Position numbers and translations under genes: made by a program
DNA from: Zhuqueibacter pondensis
Lineage (GTDB): Bacteria; Zhuqueibacterota; Zhuqueibacteria; Zhuqueibacterales; Zhuqueibacteraceae
Direction of reading: 5' to 3'
DNA: 64,000 nt
Assembly: GCA_034505955.1 (NCBI GenBank)
Contig: JAPDQK010000008.1
Location: forward strand, 1-64,000
Notes under the pieces: model-generated
Seen by the model: only the letters and a program-made list of their open reading frames with translations
What the model was told of the DNA's origin: nothing
Databases searched by the model: none
Shown: positions 15,639 to 24,405 of the stretch, one piece after another
Numbering within the stretch: the stretch's first letter is position 1
How the letters are laid out: each line of letters starts with the position of its first letter

Positions 15639-16009
15639 AATTTTTGGTAGACATGGGTATTTCCCCGAAGTCGGCAGACTTTTTGAGAAGTCTTGGTTAC
15701 GATGCAGTTCATTTGCTGGACCAAGGCCTCGGACGATTGCCTGACCCGGATATTTTGGAAAAGGCTCGCATGGAAGGGCGTGTTCTTTTAACACATGACC
15801 TTGGTTTCGGTGAATTGGTGGCAGCAAGCGGGACTCAACTGCCCAGTGTCATCATTTTTCGTCTCAATAATATGAAGCCCGAACGAGTTGATCAGTATTT
15901 GCGCGAAATCATCTCTAAACATCAAGACGCACTTGTGCAAGGCGTCATTATGAGCGTGACCGAAGGGAAGATTCGTGTACATCATCTTCCGTTAAAGAAG
16001 GGTGATTGA
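15635..16009 (+). CDS. DUF5615 PIN-like toxin
   Basis: 124 residues from GTG at 15635, overlapping the antitoxin by 4 bases. MKFLVDMGIS at the start and VLLTHDLGFGEL in the middle supply the acidic residues of the PIN-like nuclease fold (Asp6 and the Asp of THDLGF). Proteins of this family are predicted RNases that pair with DUF433. The pair sits between two copies of the leuS 3' end, pointing to insertion as a unit. Confidence 0.82.
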   Translation: MKFLVDMGISPKSADFLRSLGYDAVHLLDQGLGRLPDPDILEKARMEGRVLLTHDLGFGELVAASGTQLPSVIIFRLNNMKPERVDQYLREIISKHQDALVQGVIMSVTEGKIRVHHLPLKKGD

Positions 16010-16089
16010 GGTATAATGAAGCTTATTGCTTTTATGTCGACTGGGAGCTGTTAAAGCAGATGGCGCTTCCCAGCGCGCGCGTGCAAGAA

Positions 16090-16169
16090 GGCAAAGCCGT
16101 GCAGCGTGTCATCATCGTGCCGCAGAAGCTGGTGAATATTGTGGCGACGCCTGCAGGGTGAGGTGAGGC
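16090..16169 (+). repeat. 80-bp direct repeat, copy 2 (displaced leuS 3' end)
   Basis: This copy encodes the final leuS codons but has no gene attached. Homology extends upstream to about 16045 with lower identity and a 9-base (three-codon) gap, changing residues the way a diverged leuS allele would. This looks like a leuS 3' end left downstream of an inserted segment. Confidence 0.9.
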
Positions 16170-16239
16170 AGGAGGTATATCACACATCCTCCGATGCTAC
16201 CGTACTCGCTCAGCGATGGGTGGATCATCCGCCTCATCC

Positions 16240-16309
16240 TGTCATGCCTGCCGTGCAACCAGCACGAGTGCTGGTCTATAGACTTTGGAAGATTCGTTAC
16301 AGCATGACA
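16240..16309. repeat. intergenic repeat with TGTCATGC/GCATGACA ends
   Basis: Inverted ends TGTCATGC (16240-16247) and GCATGACA (16302-16309) bound a 70-base element with an internal CAGCAC/GTGCTG pair. TTACAGCATGAC recurs near 62450. No gene is seen between 16170 and the promoter at 16369. Confidence 0.4.
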
Positions 16310-16368
16310 TACATGGGGATTATTGGTTTTACCAGTACGTCAGCATTACGTGCTGCCCAATAATTCCC

Positions 16369-16397
16369 TTGACTTTCCCGTTGCTGATTTTTACTAT
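16369..16397 (+). promoter_or_regulatory. promoter of winged-helix gene
   Basis: TTGACT (16369-16374) and TACTAT (16392-16397) with a 17-bp spacer, 38 bases before the ATG at 16435. Confidence 0.55.
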
Positions 16398-16434
16398 AAG
16401 AATGAATAAACACTTTTTGAAGAGTGGAGGACAA

Positions 16435-16647
16435 ATGATCGCCCGAATTGGTGAAACCGCCGGCAAAGTCTGGCATGTGCTGAAAAATAGCGGTGAAATG
16501 TCTGCGGCACAATTGAAAAAGGCTACTGGCGCAGATGACAAAACCCTGTGGATGGCTCTTGGTTGGTTGGCGCGCGAAGACAAACTGAATTTCGTCCAAG
16601 TCAAGAATATCTTGAAAATCAGTCTCAAGTCATTGCCAGGCGCATAA
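16435..16647 (+). CDS. small winged-helix protein (DUF2582 type)
   Basis: 70 residues; GGAGG (16426-16430) supports the ATG at 16435 and rules out the longer upstream frame. The sequence MIARIGETAGKVWHVL, then SAAQLKKATGADDKTLWMALGWLAREDKL, matches the compact winged helix-turn-helix family DUF2582. Members are presumed DNA-binding regulators with unknown targets. It has its own promoter and precedes the transglycosylase gene by 36 bases, so both may be on one transcript. Confidence 0.72.
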   Translation: MIARIGETAGKVWHVLKNSGEMSAAQLKKATGADDKTLWMALGWLAREDKLNFVQVKNILKISLKSLPGA

Positions 16648-16683
16648 TGAGGTTCACGAAGGCTTCCTCTCTGTTGCTACGAC

Positions 16684-17673
16684 ATGACTGCGGAATATGA
16701 CCAACAGCAAGAGAAAAGGTTGACTTTTCTTGGTCAAATCGTAAAGGGAAAATCGGGGTCAGTATGGATCTGGACGATCATCATTGGCGCAGTTTTTCTT
16801 GGCACCGGCTATTTGCTTCTTTTCGCAGGGTTACCGGGCGCGGAAGAAATAAAATCTTACCAGCCGCCATCCACGGTCAAGCCGGATCATATCAATTGGA
16901 ACAAGCGCACGACCAATCCGATTCGCCTGTGGGTGCCGATCCAGCGCATTTCTCCCCTGTTGCAGAAGGCGGTCATCATCAGTGAAGATGATACATTCTA
17001 TCAGCATGATGGCATCAACTACGAGATGATGAAGGAGGCGTTTCGCGTCAATTTGGAGAAAGGGCGATACGTGCGTGGCGCCAGCACCATTACCATGCAA
17101 TTGGCGCGCAATGCGTTTTTGCACAAGCGCAAGACCCTGCTGCGCAAAATCCGCGAGTTGATTCTCGCGCGCCGTCTCGAAAAAAATCTTTCCAAGAGGC
17201 GCATTCTTGAACTCTATCTCAACGTCGTTGAATGGGGCGAAGGCATTTATGGCGCCGAGGCGGCCTCGCGTTATTATTTTGGCAAATCCGCTGCCCATCT
17301 CAATCTCGCCGAAGCGACGCTGTTGGCGAGTATGTTGCCGAATCCGAAATATTTCGATCCCTTCAAGCGCCTGAAGAGTGTTCAGCGTATGCAGAAGCGC
17401 GTCGTGTGGCTCATGGAAAATGCCCGTGAAATCAATCCCGAGCAGGCACAGTGGGCGCTGACGGGCATTTCTCTGCGCGGAGGCATTTCGCCCCAAGAAA
17501 TTGGAACCACCACAGTTGACTCCTTGGAAGAAGCGAAATATCTCGAGCCGCTGCCGATGGAAACACCGCCTTCTCCTCTTCCGCACACACCCAAGCCGGT
17601 ATTGTCGGACAGCTTGGCTTTTCCTGACACTTCAGCGGTATCCGATAGCTCGGCGGTGATTCCGCAGGAGTAA
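16684..17673 (+). CDS. mtgA: monofunctional peptidoglycan glycosyltransferase (GT51)
   Basis: 329 residues. One membrane anchor lies near residues 25-50. The GT51 motifs are present: SEDDTFYQHDG (catalytic Glu), RGASTITMQLARN, RKIRELILARRLE and ILELYLNVVEWGEGIYG. There is no transpeptidase domain, so it polymerises lipid II into glycan strands without cross-linking. A Pro/Ser-rich tail of about 50 residues, not needed for activity, ends the protein. The start ATG at 16684 has no strong ribosome site. Confidence 0.88.
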   Translation: MTAEYDQQQEKRLTFLGQIVKGKSGSVWIWTIIIGAVFLGTGYLLLFAGLPGAEEIKSYQPPSTVKPDHINWNKRTTNPIRLWVPIQRISPLLQKAVIISEDDTFYQHDGINYEMMKEAFRVNLEKGRYVRGASTITMQLARNAFLHKRKTLLRKIRELILARRLEKNLSKRRILELYLNVVEWGEGIYGAEAASRYYFGKSAAHLNLAEATLLASMLPNPKYFDPFKRLKSVQRMQKRVVWLMENAREINPEQAQWALTGISLRGGISPQEIGTTTVDSLEEAKYLEPLPMETPPSPLPHTPKPVLSDSLAFPDTSAVSDSSAVIPQE

Positions 17674-17711
17674 GCAGGGAATCGAACACGTTTCCCAAAG
17701 CCATTTTCCCC

Positions 17712-17740
17712 TTGCTTTTCCCCGCCTCGCTGTTTATACT
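17712..17740 (+). promoter_or_regulatory. promoter of signalling operon
   Basis: TTGCTT (17712-17717) and TATACT (17735-17740) are spaced by 17 bases, giving a start near 17747, about 26 bases before the regulator's ATG at 17773. Confidence 0.55.
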
Positions 17741-17772
17741 ATAGCGACAGCTTGCATGACAACTACTCAATT

Positions 17773-19305
17773 ATGGAAGCAAACATTGCAAACGACCGCC
17801 TCTGGGAGCTCGAGCGCCGGGTCTTTCAGCTCGGCACGTTGTTTGAAGTGGCGCAGACGTTGGCAACGTGCCGGGATAGCGAAAGCATATACGCCGGGGT
17901 CCTCGCGATTTTGTCCGGCACGTTTGGTGTGAAACGGGCGGCAGCATTTTCCCGCGATCGCGAGAGCGGTCGCTGGCGGTGTATCGTCTCGCGCAGCGAA
18001 TACCCCATCGAAACGATCAATGCCCGACTTCAGGATGCCGGCGCCAACAGCCTGGAACGGATTCAGCAGTATCTTCATGAACTTTTTGAAATTCACAATG
18101 AGAACTTTTTTGCCTCTGTAACGTTGGTCATTCAGGAGCAACCAACGGGCGTCTTTTTTCTGGGGCCGCGACTTTCCGGCGAGTCCTATCGCGAAGCCGA
18201 TTTCGAGCTGTTCAATGCCGTGGCCCGTTATGCCGCCAAGGCGTTGGAAAACCTCCAACTCTACGAGGCTCTCCGTGAGGCCCAGGAAAAGCTGCGTTTG
18301 GAAAATCTTTCGTTACGCGAGGCGGTTAAAAGCGAATTTGCTGCCACAGCGATTCTCGGGCGAAGCGCAGCGATTCAAAAAGTGCTCGAACAAGTACGCA
18401 GTTTTGCCAAAAGCGAGGCCAATGTTTTGATCTACGGCGAAACCGGTACCGGCAAGGAACTGGTCGCGCGGGCAATTCATTACAATTCCAAACGCGCCGA
18501 TGGGCCGTTTCTCGGCATCAATTGCACGGCGATTCCGGAGAATCTCGTTGAAGCGGAATTGTTCGGCATCGAGGCCGGCACCGCGACCGGGGTAAAAAAG
18601 CGCACGGGCCTGTTCGAGCAAGCCAACGCCGGCACGTTGTTCATCGACGAAATCGGCGACATGCCGGCGAGCATGCAGGCGAAATTGTTGCGCACGTTGC
18701 AAGAGCGCTCCTTGCGGCGTGTCGGCGGCGACCGCGAGATCAGCGTGGATGTCCGAGTCATCAGCGCGACCAATAAAAATCTTGCCACGGCCCTTCATGA
18801 AGGCCGTTTCCGCGAGGATCTTTATTATCGTCTGGCCGTGTTGGAATTGCAAATTCCTCCCTTGCGGGAACGGCGCGAGGACATCGCCCTGCTGGCCAAT
18901 CATTTTTTGACGAATTTTGAGAAACGCCTGGGGCGGCATGTGGCGGGATTCACTCCGGAACTGTTGTCCGCTCTCGAAACCTACGACTGGCCGGGCAATG
19001 TCCGTGAGTTGGAGAACGAAATTGAACGTCTGGTTACATTCGCTGACAACGACCAGGCGCTGCAAGCCGATCAGCTCTCGGCAAAATTCCTCAGAAAAAA
19101 AGAACAGGAACATGCCGGCACGCCAAAAACTTTTACCAGATTGCGGGATGCCATTGATCATTTGGAAAAACACATGATCCTCGCGGCACAGGAAAAATTT
19201 CACGGTAACAAAAGCCAGATGGCGCGCACACTTGGCCTCAGTCGTCTCGGCTTGCAACGCAAAATGGAACGACTCGGTCTTTCCAGGAGAACCGACGAGA
19301 CATGA
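17773..19305 (+). CDS. GAF-AAA+-Fis regulator, sigma54-activator-like but with altered GAFTGA loop
   Basis: 510 residues from ATG 17773 (an upstream TTG at 17752 is less likely, lying almost on the predicted transcript start). Residues 15-170 look like a GAF sensor. The AAA+ core has Walker A GETGTGKE, Walker B TLFIDEIGD and the arginine-finger region FREDLYYRL. The C-terminus is a Fis-type helix-turn-helix (NKSQMARTLGLSRLGLQRKM). The loop that contacts sigma54, normally GAFTGA after ELFG, reads GTATGV: the key Phe is lost. It may therefore act without sigma54 or differently. Its last bases overlap the SpoIIE gene (ATGA). Confidence 0.82.
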   Translation: MEANIANDRLWELERRVFQLGTLFEVAQTLATCRDSESIYAGVLAILSGTFGVKRAAAFSRDRESGRWRCIVSRSEYPIETINARLQDAGANSLERIQQYLHELFEIHNENFFASVTLVIQEQPTGVFFLGPRLSGESYREADFELFNAVARYAAKALENLQLYEALREAQEKLRLENLSLREAVKSEFAATAILGRSAAIQKVLEQVRSFAKSEANVLIYGETGTGKELVARAIHYNSKRADGPFLGINCTAIPENLVEAELFGIEAGTATGVKKRTGLFEQANAGTLFIDEIGDMPASMQAKLLRTLQERSLRRVGGDREISVDVRVISATNKNLATALHEGRFREDLYYRLAVLELQIPPLRERREDIALLANHFLTNFEKRLGRHVAGFTPELLSALETYDWPGNVRELENEIERLVTFADNDQALQADQLSAKFLRKKEQEHAGTPKTFTRLRDAIDHLEKHMILAAQEKFHGNKSQMARTLGLSRLGLQRKMERLGLSRRTDET

Positions 19306-20804
19306 CGCTGCGAACACGTCTGATTCTGTTGGCCCTGCTCGAGATCGGACTGACCATTTCGATTGTCGGCGTGCTGGCCTACCGTGAGTCCAAACGGGAA
19401 ATCGAAAGCCTGGCGCGTGAGCTGTTGCGGGCGCGCACCGAATATGCTTACGCCCTCTGCGAGCGCTATCACGAGCTGTATTCGGAACCCACGGCGGAAT
19501 TGAAAGAGGAAATCCGCAAAGTACGCATTGCCACCGATGGCTACATCGCAGTCATTCATCATCTGCACCATGATCAAAAAGGCATATTGGTCATTCACCC
19601 GAGCAGCGAAGGTGAAAATCTCAACACGCCGGCTTTTCCGCATATTCAAGAAATCATCCGAAACATTGATGCCTCCGGCGAGAGGGATGGCTACTCCGGT
19701 TACAAGGATTTCATTCAAGTGACCGAAGCGCGTGGCCGGCAAGGTGAGAAAAAAATCGGCTATTACATGTATTTCAAGCCCTGGGATTGGATTTTGTTCT
19801 CGACCGCCTATGAACGTGATATTTTTTTCAGCGCCAATGTCGTCAAGGAACGTACCATCATGGTCATCGTTTTGGTTGGCATCCTGGCCGTTATTTTTGT
19901 CACTTTGTCGATTCGCAAAATGTTTGCGCCGCTGCGCCAGCTGACTGAATTGACCCATGCGGTGGCGAAGGGAAATTTGGATGCCAGCATCGTCGTTGAA
20001 TCCAGGGATGAAATTGGCGAGCTGGCGCGTTCGTTCAACTTCATGTTACGGTCAATCAAACAAAACCTCCGCATCTCACAGGAGTTTGCGATTGCCCGCC
20101 ATATGCAAATGCAAATGCTGCCCAAATCGCCGCCCCAGATTCCGGGAATTCGGATCGAAGCCCATTCGCTGCCGGCCACCGAAGTGGGAGGCGACTTCTA
20201 CGATTTTCTGGCGCTTGATGACAACCACCTCGGCATCGTTATCGGCGACGTTTCCGGCAAGGGTGTCTCCGGCGCGATGGTGATGGCCGGCGCGCTCTCG
20301 GCCATTCGTTTTGCTGCGGAAGAACGCCGAAGCACCCACGAAATTTTGGAGCGCAGCAACCGCCGGCTGGTGAACGATATTCAGGTCAATATGTTCGTTG
20401 CCGTCTTTTGCGGTATTTTGGATGTGGCGAAAAGAATCTTATACTACGCCAATGCCGGCCAGACCATGCCCCTGCTCTGCCGCAACGGCGAGGTCAGCTT
20501 TTTGCCGCAATCGGAAAATGGCGACCGTTTTCCACTTGGCATTCGGCCCGAGGTGAAATTCGAGCAAATGCAAATTGCCTTGCAGCCTGGTGACTTGTTG
20601 GTGTTTTACACGGATGGCATTGTGGACATGATGAACGGCAAGGCCGAACCGTTTGGCTTCGAACGCCTGCAGCAATCCATCAAACAGCATGCTCATGCGC
20701 CACTGGACGAACTGCCGCGACGTCTGATCGCCGCGGCCGAAGCGTACACCGGAAGGCAAGAGCATGTTGATGACCTCACGCTCGTGGTGGTAAGGTTGGA
20801 ATAG
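19302..20804 (+). CDS. membrane Cache-HAMP-SpoIIE (PP2C) phosphatase
   Basis: 500 residues. A first transmembrane helix (residues 7-24), an extracytoplasmic Cache-like domain with the DGYIAVIH and GYYMYFKPWDWIL segments, a second helix near 185-205, HAMP, and a C-terminal SpoIIE/PP2C domain. Metal-binding Asps are visible in GGDFYDF, VIGDVSGKGVSGAM, FYTDGIVDM and VDDLTL. It should sense an external signal and dephosphorylate a STAS anti-anti-sigma protein. It overlaps the regulator by 4 bases and is followed 8 bases later by the kinase gene; together they form a partner-switching set. Confidence 0.87.
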   Translation: MTLRTRLILLALLEIGLTISIVGVLAYRESKREIESLARELLRARTEYAYALCERYHELYSEPTAELKEEIRKVRIATDGYIAVIHHLHHDQKGILVIHPSSEGENLNTPAFPHIQEIIRNIDASGERDGYSGYKDFIQVTEARGRQGEKKIGYYMYFKPWDWILFSTAYERDIFFSANVVKERTIMVIVLVGILAVIFVTLSIRKMFAPLRQLTELTHAVAKGNLDASIVVESRDEIGELARSFNFMLRSIKQNLRISQEFAIARHMQMQMLPKSPPQIPGIRIEAHSLPATEVGGDFYDFLALDDNHLGIVIGDVSGKGVSGAMVMAGALSAIRFAAEERRSTHEILERSNRRLVNDIQVNMFVAVFCGILDVAKRILYYANAGQTMPLLCRNGEVSFLPQSENGDRFPLGIRPEVKFEQMQIALQPGDLLVFYTDGIVDMMNGKAEPFGFERLQQSIKQHAHAPLDELPRRLIAAAEAYTGRQEHVDDLTLVVVRLE

Positions 20805-20812
20805 AATTCAAA

Positions 20813-21283
20813 ATGCCTCGCAAACGCCGAGTAAAACCGCCTGGCGTAATTTCGCGCAGTGAAAACCAGGGAGAAGTCCGGCTGTCATTGCCTTCATGCA
20901 TCGGTTACGAAAAGATCGCCATGGAGGCCGCCGCCGCGATGGCCCGGATGATGGGTTTTTCGATTTCCCGCGTCGAAGATTTGCGCACGGCCGTTTCCGA
21001 AACCTGCATCAATGCCATGGAGCATGGCAACAAGCTCAATGCTGCCAATCGCGTGGAGGTGCTCATTCGCCCCGGACCGCAATCCCTGATGGTTCAGGTT
21101 TTTGACAATGGCACCGGATTTGAAAGCAGTATGCATTCGGCACCGCATTTGGAGAAAAAAATTCGTGGTGAGGAAGATCCGCGTGGTTGGGGTCTGTTCT
21201 TGATCAAACACCTGGTTGACCACCTCGAATTCAAAACCATGCCAAAGTTGGGTCATGTAGCGACCTTGACGATGACGTTGTAA
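20813..21283 (+). CDS. RsbW-like anti-sigma factor / serine kinase (HATPase_c)
   Basis: 156 residues of the GHKL ATPase fold: N-box AVSETCINAMEHGN, G1 box VFDNGTGF and G2 box RGWGLFLIKHLVD. Proteins of this size phosphorylate a STAS-domain partner and bind a sigma factor or another target when the partner is phosphorylated. The first 20 residues are basic and unstructured. It lies between the PP2C phosphatase and the STAS gene. No sigma factor gene is nearby, so the final target is not evident. Confidence 0.85.
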   Translation: MPRKRRVKPPGVISRSENQGEVRLSLPSCIGYEKIAMEAAAAMARMMGFSISRVEDLRTAVSETCINAMEHGNKLNAANRVEVLIRPGPQSLMVQVFDNGTGFESSMHSAPHLEKKIRGEEDPRGWGLFLIKHLVDHLEFKTMPKLGHVATLTMTL

Positions 21284-21377
21284 AAAGTGTCGCCGGGTGC
21301 GATTGCGGAATTTTTTTCGAAGATTTGTAAAATTGGCAAATTCCAACCCGGCTGCGCCTTGTACGGGAGGAAAATTC

Positions 21378-21725
21378 GTGGAAGAGCTTCAAGTCCATCT
21401 TCGTCTCGAAGACAAGCTGGCTATCGTTGATCTTTCCGGCGATGTGACCAGCTTTGCGGAAAAGAAATTGCTCGCTGCTTATGACAAAGCGGTGGCACAA
21501 AAAGTCAAGTGTCTGGTTTTCAACTTCAGCAGTGTGAATTATGTGAACTCGGCTGGGATGTCCATTCTCATCACCCTGCTCACGCGTTCACAAAAGCAGG
21601 GTGTGGCGTTACGGGCCTTTGGCTTGTCGCCGCATTTTCAAAAAATCTTCGACATGGTGGGGTTGCTGAAATATATCCCGCATTTTACCAACGAAGCAGA
21701 AGCTCGTGCAAGCTGCGGGTGGTGA
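21378..21725 (+). CDS. STAS-domain anti-anti-sigma factor
   Basis: 115 residues from GTG at 21378, preceded by GGGAGG; a longer frame begins at 21297 without support. It has the strands LAIVDLSGDV and CLVFNFSSVNYVNSAGMSIL, where the Ser in NSAGM is the expected phosphorylation site, then the RSQKQGVALRAFGLSPHFQKIFDMVGL helix region. It should be phosphorylated by the upstream RsbW-like kinase and dephosphorylated by the SpoIIE phosphatase. Confidence 0.87.
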   Translation: MEELQVHLRLEDKLAIVDLSGDVTSFAEKKLLAAYDKAVAQKVKCLVFNFSSVNYVNSAGMSILITLLTRSQKQGVALRAFGLSPHFQKIFDMVGLLKYIPHFTNEAEARASCGW

Positions 21726-21817
21726 GAGGCGCTCATACTCATGCGTTTGCCCGCATTACAAAATCAACGGCAGGCGAAATAAAGTGTGTGAGCAAGAGTA
21801 GTAACAGCAAAGAAAAT

Positions 21818-22777
21818 ATGCCCGAATATCACATGCGTCTCATGCGGCGGAGCGATTTACCCTCGGTGAATCTTATTCTCTCCAAAGCCTTCACGGCCGC
21901 CCGCATCGATGACGGCTTCAAAAACGCGCATGTACCGCTTTGCCATCTTTCTTTTTTGGAAATGTATCTTGCTGCCTTTCCTGCCGGCTGTTTTGTCATT
22001 GAAAATGGGAGCTCACTCGTCGGATACACCTTTTCGCGCCTGTGGGGCGAAGTGGCGTGGATCGGCCCGGTCAGCATCATTCCAGCTCATCAAGGCAAGA
22101 AACTTGGGCAGCAATTGATGGTACGTGCAATCGAGGTGCTCAAAAGCGCCAATGCTAAAGTGATCGGCCTGGAGACCATGCCCCGGAGTCATCGCAATCT
22201 GGGCTTTTACACCAAATTGGGATTCATTCCGCAAAACCTGACAGTGGATTTGACTTTACCCGTGCCTCGGGATCCTGAAGAGCCCTGGCCGGCCGACTAC
22301 GAGGTCGTCTTTTATAATGAGACCGATTCGGCGGAAAGAGAATTTCTTGTGTTTGCGGCGGATGCACTCGCGCGCCGCATCGATCCGCATTTGTCGATTC
22401 GTCCGGAAATTGAATTGACGTGGCGGTTTCAATATGGCGATACCATGTGTGTCCGTCATGGCAATGAGCTGCTCGCTTGTTTCATTGCGCATACCAAGAC
22501 TTATTCGGAGGAAGAAGCACCCCGCTACATGAAAATTGTCTTCGCCTTGATGGATGCCTCCTTGTCGACAGGAGAAATCTTGCCGCACCTTTTTGCCTGG
22601 GCGAAGCGGAGAGGTCTGGATACCATCAGTGTGCGCACTCCGACACGCTATCATCGTGCCTACTCTGAGCTTATTGCCGCCGGGTTTCGGGTCTTTCACA
22701 GCGATCTGCGCATGACCTTGGAAGGCTATGAAGAGGAGGCAGACCCGGGGAGCTTCTATTTGAGCAAATGGGAGTGA
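21818..22777 (+). CDS. two-domain GNAT acetyltransferase
   Basis: 319 residues from ATG 21818; GTG at 21788 is an alternative start. The N-terminal half is a clear GNAT domain: MRLMRRSDLPSVNLIL, then VSIIPAHQGKKLGQQLM with the acetyl-CoA P-loop (QGKKLG), and NLGFYTKLGFIPQ. The C-terminal half looks like a degenerate second GNAT fold without a clear P-loop. It would acetylate a small molecule or protein amine. It follows the partner-switching genes by about 90 bases, so a functional link is possible but unproven. Confidence 0.75.
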   Translation: MPEYHMRLMRRSDLPSVNLILSKAFTAARIDDGFKNAHVPLCHLSFLEMYLAAFPAGCFVIENGSSLVGYTFSRLWGEVAWIGPVSIIPAHQGKKLGQQLMVRAIEVLKSANAKVIGLETMPRSHRNLGFYTKLGFIPQNLTVDLTLPVPRDPEEPWPADYEVVFYNETDSAEREFLVFAADALARRIDPHLSIRPEIELTWRFQYGDTMCVRHGNELLACFIAHTKTYSEEEAPRYMKIVFALMDASLSTGEILPHLFAWAKRRGLDTISVRTPTRYHRAYSELIAAGFRVFHSDLRMTLEGYEEEADPGSFYLSKWE

Positions 22778-22831
22778 GAAAGATCACGCCGGCGAACAGG
22801 CGTTTTTGTTCCTCTCCGAAAGAGAATTTTA

Positions 22832-22860
22832 TTGACAATTTGTTTATTTTTTTGTAGTAT
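22832..22860 (+). promoter_or_regulatory. promoter of exported membrane protein gene
   Basis: Consensus TTGACA (22832-22837) and TAGTAT (22855-22860), 17-bp spacer, about 67 bases before the ATG at 22928. Confidence 0.6.
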
Positions 22861-22927
22861 GCGGCACGGAACTTGTGGACATTGTTCAGACTTTCAAAAC
22901 ATGAACCTCAATTCTCAGGGTAAAGTT

Positions 22928-24343
22928 ATGGCAATCCAACCGAACCAATTTTTCGTGCGCTGGCTTGGCTGCGCTGTGTCACTTGCTCTTTTGGGTCTCT
23001 TGTTTCATAGCGAATCAGCCGAAGCGCAACAGAAGGCAAGCAAGCCCATCAAGCTGGCCGTGCACTCGAATGCCAAAAGTTACCGTGTCGGCGCCACCGC
23101 CGAAATCGAGGTGGTCATTCAGGATGCCAACAACCAGGCAGTGAAAGCCGAAAAAGAGGTGATCGTTGAAATCGAGGTGCATCTAAGAGCCGGCAAGATG
23201 AGAAAAATGCAGGACACCATTAAAGCCGGCGCAAGCTCAAAGAAATTTCGGCTGCCGCTCGACGAAGTTGGGAGCATAGAAATTCGGGCGCGACATCTGG
23301 CCAAACCGTCGGAATTACGTGAGGGCGGCACTTTTATTTTTGTCACGCCTGCACCGAGAGTACGATTAAGACCAGGTGCCATGATGCCTGGTTTCAATTG
23401 GTGGTTTGCCGGAAGTCCGATGATGCCACAAATTCCGTATACTGCAAGCCCGTCCAGTTCAGGCCGCGATTCTCTTGACCTGAAAAGCAGTCCGCAAAGA
23501 ACCTTGTTGGCCGATGGCAAGGATGCTGCAACGATTCACCTTTTTCTCTATGCCAACAACGAAGAAGGAACAGCCACAAATGATATTCGCGTCCGTCTGT
23601 TCAATAGCGGCGGCAGGTTGGAACCCACAATCGTGAAGATTCCCAAAGGCGATGATTACGGCGAGGCGACATTGACTTCCAACCAAGTCGGCTTAATTAA
23701 AGTACAGTACCTTGGCGCCACTCCGGTTGTCCAACCACCCAAAGAAAAAGAATTGCAAATTCAATTTGGACCGCCCATAACGCAGATTGATCTCAACATC
23801 AGCCCGCCAGCGATTTCGCTCGTTGATAACGCGAATCTGATTGTTCAACTGCTGGATGAAAATGGCACACCGATGAAGACGGATGAGCCCCGAACGATTA
23901 CATTTGCCATTGAACAAGGGCGTGGAGAAATTCAAGACAAGGAAATCTCCATTCCTGCTGGTCGTGCTGATGGCATGACCACGTTCCAGCCGACGTGGAT
24001 GGGAAAAGTAAGCATCTCGGCGTCCACACCTAATCTGCGAATTGTTACCCGCGACTTGCAGGTGACCCTACCAACATGGCCATTGATTTTGTCTGCATTG
24101 GGCGGTTTGATCGGCGGCGTGATCGCATTTTGGACCCGCCAGGGCTCGAAGTGGTGGCGGATCATCATCGGCCTGGTCACCGGCTTCGTGCTGTACTGGG
24201 CTTTTGTCTTTGGTGTGCTCACGGTCATTCCACGCACCATCGTATTGAACCCTTTGAGCGCGTTCGTTCTTTCCACGCTGGGTGGGTGGCTGGGAACGGA
24301 AGTTTTCGCACAAATTCTGAAACGCTTTGGTTTGGCAACCTGA
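22928..24343 (+). CDS. exported protein with Ig-like domains and C-terminal membrane helices
   Basis: 471 residues from ATG 22928 (AGGG upstream); the longer frame back to TTG 22832 starts on the promoter and is rejected. Residues 10-33 form a signal peptide ending at AEAQQ. Several beta-rich repeats follow, with segments such as TLLADGKDAATIHLFL and PPAISLVDNANLIVQLLDENG that resemble invasin/Big-type Ig-like domains. The end has three hydrophobic helices (WPLILSALGGLIGGVIAF, WRIIIGLVTGFVLYWAFVF, LNPLSAFVLSTLGGWLG). Function unknown; probably an envelope protein anchored at its C-terminus. Confidence 0.6.
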   Translation: MAIQPNQFFVRWLGCAVSLALLGLLFHSESAEAQQKASKPIKLAVHSNAKSYRVGATAEIEVVIQDANNQAVKAEKEVIVEIEVHLRAGKMRKMQDTIKAGASSKKFRLPLDEVGSIEIRARHLAKPSELREGGTFIFVTPAPRVRLRPGAMMPGFNWWFAGSPMMPQIPYTASPSSSGRDSLDLKSSPQRTLLADGKDAATIHLFLYANNEEGTATNDIRVRLFNSGGRLEPTIVKIPKGDDYGEATLTSNQVGLIKVQYLGATPVVQPPKEKELQIQFGPPITQIDLNISPPAISLVDNANLIVQLLDENGTPMKTDEPRTITFAIEQGRGEIQDKEISIPAGRADGMTTFQPTWMGKVSISASTPNLRIVTRDLQVTLPTWPLILSALGGLIGGVIAFWTRQGSKWWRIIIGLVTGFVLYWAFVFGVLTVIPRTIVLNPLSAFVLSTLGGWLGTEVFAQILKRFGLAT

Positions 24344-24405
24344 TGAAAAATTTTATGAAATCAATTTTATCAAGATTCGAGAATTACCACGAAGGAGGAA
24401 GTTAA

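Noticed and set aside
21509..21817. Long N-terminal extension of the GNAT protein
   Set aside because: It overlaps the STAS gene in another frame and has no homology to GNAT proteins.
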